Assembly (NCBI GenBank): GCA_024362935.1 | Contig: JANCRA010000016.1 | Location: 19,451,165-19,515,164 of the forward strand | Reading direction: 5' to 3' | Length of the DNA stretch: 64,000 nt | Source of the DNA: Setophaga petechia | Taxonomy: Eukaryota; Chordata; Aves; Passeriformes; Parulidae | In this document: positions 39,601 to 54,600 of the stretch, one piece after another | How the letters are laid out: the number at the start of each line of letters is the position of its first letter | Position numbering within the stretch: the first letter of the stretch is position 1 | Translations under genes and position numbers: made by a program | The notes under the pieces: generated by a model | The model's database searches: none | What the model was told of the DNA's origin: nothing | What the model saw: only the letters and a program-made list of their open reading frames with translations

Positions 39601-42600
39601 GAGTGGAAACAGGAATATGTCAGAGCAAGTTTGCCTCCCTGAGATCCAGAATGAAGCAGTCTGTGCTGCTCTGCAAGCAAAGTGCTGGTCTCAAATTATT
39701 CACAGGATCAATCACAAGTGAAAGTGATGGGAGATTAAGACATGGGTTACTGAGGTATCTGAAATGTACATCCTACAAGAGAATAAAATGCAGGTTCTTG
39801 AACCAGCATTTAAAATCTAATTTTTATGCCTTGTCTAATTTTGCTACAGGGAACCGCAGAAGACCGTGAATTAACCGAAGGCAGTGCTGCAGATGTTTTT
39901 CATTCAAGAATCAGTGGAGAAATCATGGAGCTTGCCTTGTTAAAATACCAAGGCAAAGACTGGCATGGCCATCTTAAAATTTGTGATGGGATGTGTGAAT
40001 TCTTCCCTGTACGTTTCACATCCCAGAGCTGCTCAGAGCTGGCAGTGGATGTTTACATCCATGCCAGGCGCCTCGGGGGCCACATGGTCCTGTCTGTGTT
40101 CAGCCCCTACTGGATTATCAACAAGACCTCCCGAGTTCTGCAGTACCGAGCTGAGGACACTCATGTGAAGCATCCAGCAGACTACAGAGACATTGTTTTG
40201 TTTTCTTTTAAAAAGAAAAATATTTTTAGTAAGAACAAGGTATGCTTAATTGAGGTGGCAATCTTTAGGCCGTGTTCTGAGGGAGAAAACACACACACTT
40301 GTTATAAAGGAATATTTTAATGTAGTTTTTAAGTCTGAAGGGTTTAATTTGACTGCTGCTTTCTTTGGTACTTGGACATTTAAAATGCACACTGTAAATA
40401 TTCTATTTTGTATTACATGCATTCCTTATGTTTTGATTTTAGTGTGATGTGATGTTTACATGGTCAAGTGAAGAGCACTGCAGTAGAAGTTTTTTTTAAT
40501 ACTTTTGGATTTTGGAAAAAAATTTGGAATTTTTTTTTAATCTAGAATTTTTTAAATAACTTTTTTTACTTAACAATAGTTGAAGAAATGGTTGAAAAAC
40601 TATTCATTTGATTATTTCCTTCTATTTCTTCAAGTTTATGAAACACCACAAAGTGATGGGCTTTTTTTCCCCATCTATGTGTGCTGTCATGAGCATGAGT
40701 CAATGAGAACTACTCTGCTTTGATACCTTCTACTGAACTCAATCAGAGATTAATAAATCACAATAAGAATGGTGATACTACATTATTGTGTTATCCTAAT
40801 TTATGGGAGGTGCTAAAAGCACTGAAGTGTTCTTTACATTGCTGTATGTGATATAACTGCAGTCCATAATGCATTAACTACAGAATGAAGATGAGTTTAC
40901 TGAATTACTTTGCATGTTGTTGTTTTTTGTGTGTAGATCCAGCTCTGTATTTCAACCAGTGCTTGGTCCAGCAGCTTTTCCCTTGATACTGTGGGAAGCT
41001 ATGGATGTGTCAGGTGTTCAGCTAATAACATGGACTACCTGGTAAGATCTGTTGCAGTGATTTGTGAAGCTCTCTGTGTTCTTTTGGCTTGACTTTTTAC
41101 AAACATGTAGTACTCTCTGTTTGAAAACACAATGATGAATGTGCATAGTGGAGATAATTGTTCATGATTGTTTGCAAGTGTTTAGATCTGCCCTCCTTAT
41201 TCAAGACTGCATTTCCACAACTAAGCAGAGTAAAGACACGTGGGGAGTTGTGTTTTCATGTCCTCTTTAACTGTGTTCTGATGATAATGGTCATTTTAAG
41301 AAGTCATGATTTACTCCAGAGGGATTTCTGGTGGATTTTCCCCACAAAAGCTGCAGCTGCAAAATGCTACTGCAAAGTCTGTCAGTTTACACTTAGTAAA
41401 CTGTGAGTTGTGTTGCATAATCTGCTGATTTTACTGCATGGTTGGTGCTTTTACTTCAGGTGGAAGGAACAGGACTGTTGTGTGTTAGGCTGTGTAATTA
41501 CACTGATGTTGGCTTTTCTACTTTTCTATCCTGACTTTTCTTCTTGGCTTGTTGATTATTTGCTCAAATTCTCCTTGTTCAACAGGTTGGAGTTAGCATC
41601 AAAATGAGCAGTTTCAACCTTACCAGGATAGTTACCTTCACTCCATTCTACACAATAGCAAACAAATCTTCTCTGGAACTTGAAGTTGGAGAAATTGGTC
41701 CTAATGGTTCTCTTCCAACTAATAAATGGAATTATATCTCAGCTTCAGAGGTAATGCTTCATGTTTTTTCTGTTAGATATCACTGTAGACAAACAACTGG
41801 TGTTAAGGTGTCACCTGAGGGAAGAGCAGCTCTCTTACAGAAGCTTCTGGTGGTATGACATGGATATTTCACATCCCAAGGGAACCTGAACAGTGCAGGT
41901 TGCATGTTCTGGTACATTAATCAAGTCCTTCAGTTTAGGTAAGTTAGAGGTGATGTGTTCATCAGGAGATGCTTGGCTGAGAACTAAGGCATGTGAAATA
42001 GTTTCAGTCACACAACCCTGTTTGTTTTACTGCTGGGTTACCATACTGAACATAGATGAAATGCTAAAGTCATCTGTATTTCTTGTCTTACAGTGTCTTC
42101 CATTTTGGCCTGAAACCTCAACTGGTGAACTTTGTGTAAGAGTAGTTGGCTATGAAAGCTCATCCAAACCATTCCTGTTTAAAGCCCAGGATAATGGTAC
42201 TCTGCTGAAACTGGAAGAATTGGTGAGACTGACTCTGTGTAGTCTGTTGTTAGCTCTCCATTTTAGCTCTATGGTAGCTTGACTCAATGAAATCATCAAG
42301 ATCAAAACCTTGTGCCTTAAATTGTGGGTACACTGCTCTTCATTCAGTTCTGTTGCATTAAAAAAGTTAGGAATCAAGTTTGCAGTGTTGTTAATGTTTT
42401 CATAGCTGTGTAGTCAAGATGATTTGCTTGTGACAAGCTTATAGGAAACTGAACAGCTCTATTGCTATTAAATTACAATGGTATACTGCACCTCTGACAT
42501 CTGGGCTTTTTGCAGAGGGTATGTCTGGCTGCCTTCAGTTTAAGTAGGTAACAAAAAATAGATTCTATTTTAGGATTTCTTGATCAGCTATTACATGTGG

Positions 42601-45600
42601 GAGACACATAGTTCATGGTTAAATTACTTGGATTCTAATTAAGAATATTATAATTTCAGAATTCACCCTAGCCTAGTGTTAGGGAATGTGCTTATAAAGG
42701 TACCATGTTCAGTAAAGTCTTTGGATATAATGTTTATCATAGTTCTAACCTGAATTAATGCTGGGCTTTGTCTGACTTCCTCTCCAGAATGGGGGCCTGC
42801 TGGTAGATGTGAATGTCTCAGAGCATTCTACTGTGATCAGCTTCTCAGATTACCACGAGGGAGCTGCCCCAGCTCTGATTGTGAACCACACTCCATGGGA
42901 CTCCCTGAGATACAAACAGAGGTGTGTGCAAGGAACAATTCACCCCTGCTGGTTTAACCAGGGGTATCCTGGTTAAACATCACCAAGATCTCACAGGGGT
43001 ATCACCAGGAGCTGATGTACCTGCAGCTGGAGGGGTGGAGTTGGTAGCACTGGGGTTTGCTTGCACCACTTCCATCAGTGTTTTTAACCAGGGAGTGCTG
43101 TTATTTTCTCCTTTTCTTTTAACCTGCAGTGGATTACAGGAGGAAATGGAGTTGAAACCAAGGCAAGTATGCCTCTTTGCCTGGACAGATCCAACCAAAC
43201 CAAGAAAGTTGACTTGGGGCTACTCTCAATGTTTTGGGGAACACGACCTACTTAAGGTAAATTTTCTGAGGGGAGAAGGAAATGCTGAACCGATTTAGGA
43301 CTATTTCAAAATTAAAACTATCTGGGAGAAAGCTTTATCAGTAACTTTGCCTCTGTGTCATCCTGTAGGAGACTTACAGCTACTGTCAAGAAGCAAGATT
43401 TTAGATGTTGCATAGTCCAGTGTGTCTGTCTTTAATTAGCTGCCCACTTGCACCTTACACTCCAATGAATTCTTCAGAGCTGGCTTGGTTTTTCTGTTGA
43501 GTAGCACAGAGTTAAAAATATGAAAACTGAAAAATACTGCTAGCTTAAAGAAGGGATAGGAAAGCAAGCTTGAGTTTCAGTTGTACTGGAAATGGGTTTA
43601 ATTTCACACACCCGAACTCAGAACCAGTTACAGGGTCAAATTTTTCACATTTAAAAACGGTTTTAGTTTAAAACTAATTTCCTCTCCATATAAGCATGGT
43701 TACATTCATGATTCTTTGGGGCTTTTGAGTAAAGAAAAAAAAATTTTGATAAAAAAAAAAATTTGGTAATTAAACTTTAATTATCTCAGTTTTGCCTTAC
43801 AAATAAGGAGTATGTGCTTTTGAAAAGCAGAGATCTTAGTAATTGTCTGGTTTTACTGTTTCATGGTATATGATTTATTACCTTCTTCTGCCAGTACTAA
43901 GATTTGAAGCCTTTTGCTTTGCTTTGAAGGCTTTTGTTCCCTAATGATTTCCAATATTCTTCTAAACCACACATATTGCTGGAATGTTTAGTTTACAAAA
44001 GTGGGAAAAAAATATCCCAACCTCAACTTCTTTCCAGTTTTAGGATCCAAGGTGCAACCAAGTCAGGACAGTGCAGTAAACTGAACAAACAGGAAAAATA
44101 CTGAGTTCTGCTTTGTGTTTGTCTGTAAACTTGCTTATAACCATAGAGCACATCAGGGATTTCCTCATGTAATTTGCTTTTTTCCCCTGATGCAGGATGA
44201 CTGTGGGCAGTTCCCTTACAATGCCAACACCCAGATTCACTGGGTGTCCTTCCTGGACGGGCGGCAGCGAGTGCTGCTCTTCACTGATGATGTGGCTCTG
44301 GTGTCCAAAGCACGGCAAGCAGAGGAGCTGGAGCAGCCTGATCAAGAAATCAACTTGTCAATCCATAGTCTTGGACTTTCTCTAGTTAACAATGAAAATA
44401 AAAAAGAAATCTCTTACATAGGAATTACTAGGTACTGCCCATGGAAGTGTAAATATTGCTTTGAATAATCAAAATTTGGCAGTGTATTATAATTTTAGCA
44501 ATAGAGTTGAAGGGGATATGTTTCAAGTTAAATTAAGTGGAACATTTTTAATTAAAATTAAATTTTGCATTTACTCCTGTAGTGGAATTAAAACCAACAG
44601 GATTTAACTGCCCCCCTTTTTTAGCTCACATTAAAAAAAGACATAACAGAGTGTTTTGGGCCTGAGAAATTAGAAAATTATGTTTTACATGGTTTGCATG
44701 CATGAGAAAAATATAAGTACTCTAAAATTGTTAACTTTGTTATTTGTCTTGCAGTTCTGATGTTGTTTGGGAACAGAAACCAAGGCAAAAGTGGAAACCA
44801 TTTAATCAAAAACAAATAAACCTATTGGAACAAGCATATCAAAAGTATCTCTCCAAGAGTGCTTTCCAAGGTCCTGGTTGGCATAAACTGGACAGCAATA
44901 CTGAGGTAGGTATTGAGTTTTAGTGTTTAAATGCTTGCAGAACAAATGCAACACTTAAAACAGATTTCTGGTTTGCTAAGATGGGATAGATGCTGTGTGA
45001 AGAGAAACAGAAACAGGAGGCAGGATTTTTATTTAAATAGTTACACATTTTACACAGTAAAATGTTTTTGTCTTGTGGTGATCCTGAGGCAGTACTGAGG
45101 TATTATCCAGGCTTGTATTATGAAGTAAGAATTTCAAAGAATTTTTCTTTTCTTTTTGTGGTAGAAAAGATTGCTCAGTGTCTGCATGGTAGTTGTGAAC
45201 CTATATTTGCAGTATATACCCTAAATTCTTTGCAGAAATTTTGGTTTTAATTTTTTGCAGTTCCCATTACTTGATATGGTAAAGGAGTCTGCAGTGTTCA
45301 AGGACTCTGGAAATGAATCCACTTACCTGAGCCTGTTCAGACATTAATTATACATCCCATTATTCCATGCATAGAGAGTGTATTCAAATGGCCAAATCCA
45401 GTACAACCATTTTAAAGTACCATAGTCAGGCTTGTTTCCTATATCATCCTTTCATTTGAAAAACATGTATATGCCCTCAGCTCTTTGAAAACTTGAATTT
45501 TGACCATTGCAGTAGTGCATTTATAATACATGGCATCAAATCTTTTATCTGTAGGTCTTTGCATTTCACTCTCAATAAAGGAGAGCTTTATGCTTCTGCT

Positions 45601-48600
45601 TCTCCTAACTTAAAAGTTGCAGGGTCAGGGGGGAAATGCCAGTTGGGAAAGTAATCAGTTGCATATAAATATCTTTAATTATGCCAGTGTAATATATAAC
45701 TCATGAAGAAATAACTACTTAGATGACACAGAGGTTCCTGCTTGGGACAGCTAAAGCTGCCATGTAATGTCCTTGTCAGACTAACTGGTGGCTTTCACTG
45801 CTTTCCATGCAGTTAATTAGATGGAGAAATTCAGTAGCCTGTGATCTGATAATGAGGAAAATCACAGGGTTTATTTGTTAGTCTGTTGTGGACAGTTTTT
45901 TATTGAGACATAGTTGATGGGAAAACAGACATGAGAAAATCCATCTGAGAAAGCAACAGCTGCCTAATTCAAGGACATTTTCCTTTGAGCAAGAAGCTGT
46001 TCCAGAAAATATGTGATAACAGGAGGTAAAAAAGAAGCCACAAACATTCTGAGAAAGGTGGGACTGACTTTTTATAGCTAACCAATAATGAGCTTTATTT
46101 TTGCAATATTACTGTGATTATAAAAGTGTGCCTGGTAATCAATAAATCTGAGACTTGTCAATCATCATTGGATGAGCAAGTCTCCCATCTACCTCGTCAG
46201 TCTGTCAACTAGTAAAGTACCATTTTATTGTTTCCCAAATGAACCTGTATCTTAGCTCTGCCTCCTGATGTTTGCAGGTGAATTTTAGCAGGTCTCCAAT
46301 GGAAATGCGTCTCCCGGTCAGGTGCAGCATCCGCCGGAACTTCCTGTCAGGAATTCAGGTTGAGTTCAAGCAGTCACCTCACCAAAGGAGCCTACGGGCT
46401 CAGCTCTACTGGCTGCAGGTACCTGCAGTTTCATATCTAACCTTCCTCTGCTTTCAAAACTGGACAGACATATTAAGGCTTTGATTTCATTCATTTATGT
46501 GAAGAAGTATTAAAAAATCAGGGACGCCCAGACGAAGTCAGGAAATGATGCATCTGACTGCTTGTTCTCAGACTTTATTTTACTATATTATATATAAATA
46601 TAGTATAATAAATAAGTATCCTTTCTGTATTCTTTAGTATAGTGTAGTGTTCTTATATAAATAAATAAGAACACTACACTATACTAAAGAATACAGAAAG
46701 GATACTTACAAAATGCTAAAAAGAGAATAATGAAAACTCCTGACTCTCTCCAGAGTCCCAACACAGCTTGGCCACAGTTGGCCAATGAGCAAAAACAACT
46801 CAGAGCAGAATGCAATGAAACAATCACCTGTGGGTGAACAATCTCCAAACACATCCCAGACCAGCACAGGAGAAGCCAATGAGATAAGAATTGTTTTCCT
46901 TTTCTCTGAGGCCTGTCTCGCTGCCTTTCACCTTCCCAGGAGAAAAACCCTGGGTGAAGGCATTTTTTCAGAGAATGTGAATGCCACAAGGAAGTATCTC
47001 CAAATCATATGCATGTGGTGCCTGTCTCTCTGCATCAGAGTAGCAGGGGTGCTGTGATGGAAAAGTATTGCAGAATTGTCATCCCAGGATTTTGAAGCAG
47101 TGTGGAAAGAATTCTACAAAACTGTGTGCTGATGTACAGCAGGGTGCTATGGTGGAGAGTTTATTTCTAAAGAGCTGTGTTTTGGTGTTCTAAAACCTCA
47201 ACCTTTTTCAAAATTTTACTTTAGTTTTTACACAGAAGTGTGACATTATTCTACAGAATATACCTGGGAGTTTAGAGACCTTCAGTACAAAAGCTGCCTG
47301 TCTAATGGGAAGTAGAGAACAGGCATTTAAATATGCTAAAATAGTATGCAGTAATGTATCTACATGTAATATTAACACAGAATTAATGTGCAACACTTGC
47401 AGCAGATCAGCATAGTCCTGTCAGTACTAATAGTGTTGCTAAATTTGCCAGTAGAGCACTTTGGCAGGTCCTGGCAAGAACTGTTCAGTGCTAGAGGAGA
47501 TGATGTTGAGTGATCATCATTGCCCTGTTTATCTCCATTTGCTGCCCTTCTCTGAGGACCCTGGTGCTATTTCTCACCAGCTGGTGGGCAGTTTGCTCTT
47601 TCCTTTTATCTTTCATTTTGTTTTTACTTTTGCTGAAGGTGGTTTTCACTGTACAGTCAATGTTTTCCATCAGCTGCAGACCTTGTAAGGGAGTCTTTGT
47701 GGGTGTGAACCTCTCTGAGCATCCCTTGTGCAGCACTTGGAACCATCTGACCTTTGTAACTGAATGAGTAACATTGCACAATGCTATCAGAGTAATCCTT
47801 TTGCTCTTTCCTCCTTCCACCCTAATAAGTGGGGTATTACTCTTGAACACAATTTATAAACAAGTTACTCAAGCCTTCTGAAATGAGAACTGTTTGATTC
47901 TTGTGTTACTAAAATATTCCTGTAATTATGCATTAATTTTTTAGGTTGATAATCAATTACCAGGATCGATGTTTCCTGTTGTATTTCACCCTGTAGCCCC
48001 TCCCAAGTCCATTGCTTTGGATTCAGGTAAGAGGAAGCTATAGTAATATCAAATTTATTCACCCTTGAAAGTAGGAGCTTGGCCATTTATTTTTGTGTTT
48101 TTTTCTCTTTAGAACCAAAACCCTTCATTGACATCAGCATCATCACTAGATTCAATGAATACAGCCAAGTCCTGCAATTCAAGTGAGTGTAACAGTGAAT
48201 TGTAATTTCATTTTAGGGATGTGATGTATTTTAGAAGGGAACTTTGTTCTTGAGTTTGTTCTCCTATCCAAACCACTCTTGACTTCAGATTGAGTTTTTA
48301 AATGTCTCCAATAAAAAATCATAATTCAAAAAGGAACTTAATTTTAGAAAATAATGACTGGCCACGTGAAGGGATTGTTATGCAAATTCTTTTGTAATCA
48401 GAATGATTTCCTTCTTGTACTTTAGTATCAGAGTTGTGTGTCTGTTTGCTTTGCAGTGCTGGCCAGTAAGTACTACTAACTATAAATAAGAGTTGATATT
48501 GTGGATTGTAAATCTTAATATGTGACATATGGGTAAATCTTAATATGTGCAAGGGCACAGCAAGACTTCACTTGTGTAGGCTAAGCATGTAATATTTGAG

Positions 48601-51600
48601 TTAAATTTATACAGGTATACACTTTCTTTCCCATTTTAGGTACTTCATGGTTCTTATCCAGGAAATGGCCCTGAAAATTGATCAAGGATTTTTAGCAGCA
48701 CTTAGTGAACTTTTCACTCCATCTACAGACCCAGAAGCTGAAAGACAAAGGGTAATGTATGAGAGAAACTGACTTTGGCTGGAATGGGACCATAAGTGAT
48801 TGAGGAATTTAAGTGAAAATCAATATAATATAAAATGGAAAAATCACCCAGAAATTTTGTGTCTGTTCTGGGTTGTTTGGGTGTTTTTTGCTATTCCTGG
48901 ATTCATTAGTACACTCATATTTAAGTAGTTAGTCAACTGTATTTAACTATGATGATTTTTTCTACTGTTTATTTATATATATATATATAAACACATTTAG
49001 ATGTAATATGATTAATTGTATTACATATATGTATGAGATTAACTTCATTCTTTTTTAATATTGAAACCAGTCTAAATTAATTCAGCAAGATGTGGATGCA
49101 CTTAACACTGAGCTGATGGAGTCTTCCCTAACAGATGTGTCAATGCTCAGCTTCTTTGAACATTTCCATATTTCTCCAATTAAGGTATGCAGTAGAGAGA
49201 TTATTGGTTAATAAATCATCCAATTAATTCATTACAGTAAATCCCTAGTGGAATTTTACATTCTCAAGAATTTAATACTTTGTTGGAAAACTTTCTCTGT
49301 TACCCATGAGTACAAACAGACCTTTAACCATAACTAAGAGGGGAGAATCAATGGTATAATAATGCTGAAAACCAGATAAAATACTGGATAATGTATCATA
49401 AATTGTATTAAAATACACTTTAATGGGATTATCCTCATATCTCTCTTAAAGCAGATAGATTTTTTTGGAGCAAGGGAAGAAAAATCAGCAGTAGATGAAA
49501 GGATAGCTTTCCTCAGTTTTCATCCTGATTTGTTTACATGTGCACCACATGACCTGCTCTGGTTTGCCTTTCCTTTGGTCTTGATTTGTCTTGTTTTCCT
49601 AATTCTGCCTTGACAGTTGCATTTGAGTTTATCCCTGGCTTCTGGTGGAGAAGCATCAGATAAGGGGGAAGAAATGATAGCCATCCATTCTCTGAATTTG
49701 CTGTTGAAAAGTATTGGAGCTACTCTAACAGATGTGGATGATGTTATTTTCAAGTAAGTGATTTCAATTGGTTGGGGTTGTTTGTTTGGGGTTTTTTGTT
49801 TAATACTTTGACTGCTGTACAGGTAATAATTGAACCCATTGTTAACCTTGCTGACTGACTGTGGTGTAAGTTTATACAGTGTTAGGGGAAAGGGAGGAAT
49901 GGAGAGGAGATGGGGTTTGGGATCCTTTTTAAGGCAATAGTCTTCAGATTCTCTGAAGGAAAGCAGAGAAGTATTTGGATGAGGAAGGGTATCTTTAACT
50001 TATGTATGATTACTTGTCTTTCAGACTTGCTTTCTTTGAAATTAAATACCAGTTCTACAAGAGAGATCAACTGAGGATGAGAGTTGTTAGACATTACAGT
50101 GAACAAGTAAGCTTGTTTAGTCAAGTCTTTGTGTACAATTTTGAGTATATGTCTTAAAGAAGATTTTATTTTTCTTCACCAAACACTTAGTTGGGCACTT
50201 TAATACCTTGCTTGGGTAGTAAATTAAAAAATGAACCAGACTGGGGTTCTGACATGTGTGACAACAGCTCCTAACACTGCTTTTGTTGTTTGTCTTTTTT
50301 CTTCCCTCTCATAATTTAGTTCCTGAAGCAGATGTATGTTCTTGTACTTGGATTAGATGTCCTTGGAAATCCATTTGGTTTGATCAGAGGGCTGTCTGAG
50401 GGAGTTGAAGCTTTCTTCTATGAGCCATTCCAGGTAGGAGCTCCTGATTGTTTAACTGTGCCTTTACAAAGGGCTGTTTGAATGTACTGGTAGGGTTATG
50501 GTTTATTGTCACTGTGCTCCACACTCTGAACAGGCAGGCAGCAGTAACTTTTTAATGTGAATTTCAAAGGAATAACCTATTCAGATGGCCTTGCATCAGT
50601 GTAAAGGAATTGCTAGTTTTTCTTGAAACAGATGCATCATTGTGTGGTTTTCTGTTATTCCTAATAAGTTTCATTTTTAGGGTGCTGTTCAAGGACCTGA
50701 AGAATTTGCTGAAGGCTTTGTAATTGGTGTTAGAAGTCTTCTTGGGCACACAGTGGGTATGTATAGTAGTGTTCTTTTTTGATGAATTGCCACATTATTT
50801 TTCCAGTGAGTATTTAAGGTTGTCATACTGTTGCCAGTGTTTGTGGTACAGATCATTCACACATAATTTACCTGAGACCATCTGAATATCTGTTTGTAGA
50901 CTGAGCAACCAATGTGAGAAACATGGCATATATAACTAAATTAGTAACATGCTCTGGATACATAAAAAGCATAATTTTAATGGTTCTAAAATGTCTGGAG
51001 AAGCCTGAAAGTGTTCTGTTACAATTACTTTAATTTTTTATTTAGCTGTGTCTTAACAGTAATTAGAGGAAAACATTGTTTCATCCATTATGCCATGTGA
51101 CATGTAGTAAAGTGCTATAAATGTTCCCTTATAAATGTTGCTGTAAGTATGGATATCAGACCAGATTCTGGAGTCTTCTCATGGACAACATGGCTCTGTG
51201 TGAATTCACCATATCTAAACTGAATGTGAAGGGAAATTGCTGTGAATTTGTGTGTTGTCTGCTGTTAAGCTGTGAAAGCACAGTAACTTCTGCTTTGTGC
51301 CCTGTTCCTCAGGTGGGGCAGCAGGGATGGTGTCCAGGATCACTGGCACTGTTGGCAAGGGCCTGGCTGCCATCACTCTGGATGAGGAATTTCAGCAGAA
51401 GAGGAGGGAGGAGATGGGTCGGCAGCCAAAGGACTTTGGGGAGAGCCTGGCCAAAGGAGGAAAAGGCCTCTTAAGGGTATGGCTTGGGGATGAGTGTTTC
51501 ATGTGCCTGCTTGCTTGGAAATCACCTGCAGGAAGGTTGAGATCTTTTTTTGTCAGTTAAATAACTAAGCAGAAAAGACAAACAGGCAGTGGGTTTATAG

Positions 51601-54600
51601 GAGACTGAGTGTAGGGTTTGAGGTCATGTTTCCTGTAACCTGAGGAATTGGAGTTGGGATTTGAAGGGAAATAACACCAATTTCTTCTGTGAATTGTATA
51701 AATAAATAAATAGTTACTCATATCCAGGAAATGTGTTAGGTAATTAAGGTAACTGGGCCCTTGTAGGCACACAGGCTGTGGTGATGGGGAATGGGCACAG
51801 CTGTGAGCAGCAGGTGGGCAGCACTGACAGCAATGAGCCAGGGAGTGCCCAGGGGCACTGAGCAACCACCAAAGGGAGCAGAGGGCACACAGGGGCAAGG
51901 CATCAACATCAGGGGTGTAAAAGGTTGGGCTGAAGAACAAGAGGAGCAGATGCTGGCAGCCTTCTGAGGTGCTGTGGTGTTATTTTGTTAGGGGTGAAGC
52001 TTTCTGAAATTGCATGATGATACTCTGTGCATCATGGCCATCTCAGCTGTGACAGGCCCTTACCTGACCTTGCAGTCAATTCTGTCTTTCAAGTCTTTGC
52101 CTCAGTTATAGTTTTCTTAAAAATATTAAGAGAAAAAACAAAGCCAAAGCCCCTAGCCAAACAGTGTTTCTGATACTGAACTTTACATTATAAACTATTA
52201 AAATAAAGATTTGAGACAACAGATTCCCCAGTTGGACTGACAGCATTCCAGTTTATCTTTGGGAACTTAATTATCTTTGTTTTAGGGTGTTGTTGGAGGA
52301 GTGACAGGCATCATCACTAAACCAGTAGAAGGTAAGCACAAAGGCTGCACTGCACTGCTTAAGTGGTTTCTCAATACTTGACAATTTATTTTGTAATGTT
52401 AAGAAATAGCAAACAAAGTATGGTGATGCTAAGGCATAGCAAGATTTTTATATTTCTTATTCAAATGTGAATATACACAATGACTTCCTCAAATGTCTTT
52501 ATATCTGTTGTTGACTTCACCACCTTTTAAACATATTTATGAGTTAAGAATGGCTTGTCTCTGGGATGTATTTTTTTAGGCCTGCTGTAGTACCCATTTT
52601 ATTGTCTAAAACCAGAATAAAGATTGTAAAAATAATAAAGTAAAAATCACCAACTGAAAAAGTTTTTTGGGACTCCAGAGGTCAGAGAAATTTTAAAAAG
52701 CAAATTTGTTTTTATGCCTGAAGTCAGTATTTGTTCCTGTTACTTCATGAAAATGATAGGTGATGAAAAATATCTGGGATAAAATGCCTCTTATTAATCT
52801 TCAAGTGGCAGTGATTTAAATGTTGGGAGTCAGCTGTAAGTGTGTGGTGTTTCACAGCTTTTCTGTGGTACTTGGATATGTAGTCCTTGTCTCTTGGGTG
52901 GGTGACCACACCTGCTTTCTGAACACTCCTTTGGTTCTCCCATAGTTATATATCAGCAGAACTATGTCATTTTGAGATAGAAATAGTTAACTTCTATCAT
53001 ACTTGTGCATCTTAGTGTCTTCAGAACATTTTGTTCTTACTGTCTGTCACCCTGGTTCTTTAAGATTTTCTAAGCTTTCTGATGTTGACATTCTTGCAGT
53101 GAACTTTCTCACACACTTTCTGTAAATAACTCATTGTTCTGCATTCCTTTATGGAGAAATAGAGAGTTGATGGACTGTTGGTTTGTCCAGTGTCATTGGA
53201 GAGGTGGCACTGTCACTCTCCAATCCACTGTCACTTTTGGAAAACTATAAATGTTATAGTCAGCAAATAAACTTCCCTTTTTTCCTCACCTTGAGAACAG
53301 CAGTGTGTTGTGTTCTTTAGTGCCCTATAGTGACAACTGTCAACCTATAAAAAACTCATCTATTGGCCTATAGTCCAGACTGAAAGTGTGAGAGGAAGAA
53401 TCTTGATAACATCTCAGTTCTGGGCCCTTCAGAGGCTGCTGAGGTGCTGAGTGAGCAGTGATGTGTCTGAGCAGAGCAGGGGGCAGTGGGTGACTTTCCA
53501 CAGACAGCTCTTTGTGCAACAGACTCTATGCAATCACTGCCTGTGGGCTGGATCAGTACAAAACAGCTCCCCTCTAGCAAGAATGGTTTTAATTCTGGGA
53601 TTAAGTAGGTCATCAAACATTTATTTTTCTGTTTCTATTCTTTTCAAGGGGCTAAAAAAGAAGGTGCAGCTGGATTCTTTAAAGGCATTGGAAAGGGGCT
53701 TGTCGGAGTGGTAGCCCGGCCGACGGGAGGCATTGTGGACATGGCAAGCAGCACCTTCCAGGGAATTCAAAGGTACAGTGCAAGAGGAGGTTCTCCTCCT
53801 ATGCTGGATACCAGGTGGTCAAGTGCTTCAGTAGTGCCACACAACTATTTGCTAAATAAAAATCAGGATGATATGTGAGGTTGAGGAATGTCCAGTAGCC
53901 TGTAACAAATGGATTTTATGATGACGAGGAAATTGCTGCTCTGTGGTAGTTCAGGTAGACAGTAACTAATCCATTTTTCCATTTTGCTCCTTCCACTGAG
54001 GAGAAATGACTGTTAAATTTACTGTGAAAAACAACCCACTGAATTTTTCAGAGTAAAACTTCCCAGTCTGAAATTTGGTTAGCAGTGCAGATCAGGGCCT
54101 CCTTGTGTTTTAATGGGACCTTTGGATAGTGTGTTAATAAACTTGAGAACCCTTAGTAACTTATCTGCATTTGGGAATCAACTTCTCCAGCTTATTCTGT
54201 AGCTGTTTAATTGACTTGTGCTACTTTTGATTTATTATTAGCAATGTGTCTTTACTATTTACATCTGCAGGGTACCAGGATGTGTAAGTGGGATGTGTGG
54301 CAAGTGAAAGGCTGACTTCTAAAGATGTACTGGTGAAACTCAGACTTGTATTAAGCTTACCAGAGTCATGTTGCACTGTCTGTGGCAGGGTGGCAGAATC
54401 CACTGAGGAGGTGTCAAATCTCCGTCCCCCACGCCTCATCCGTGAGGATGGCATCATCCGGCCCTACAACAGGCTGGAAGCTGAGGGCTATGATTTATTT
54501 GAGGTATGTTTTGCCTTGTGAACACAGTTAGGGTTCCATAAAGGATTAAGTTGCAATCCATCTGTAGCAGTCATTGTCTGAAGTAAAAATTTGCCCCAGC

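Larger units (their letters stand above)
46419..47944 (+). other. Intron between exons 55 and 56
   Basis: 1.5 kb. Contains an antisense solo LTR (about 46519-46988) with a 44-bp perfect hairpin inside it. The rest is unremarkable. Confidence 0.7.

Noticed and set aside
52013..52070. Possible C/D box snoRNA (ATGATGA followed by CTGA about 50 nt later)
   Set aside because: No terminal stem forms around the boxes and no clear C'/D' pair is present; chance match.
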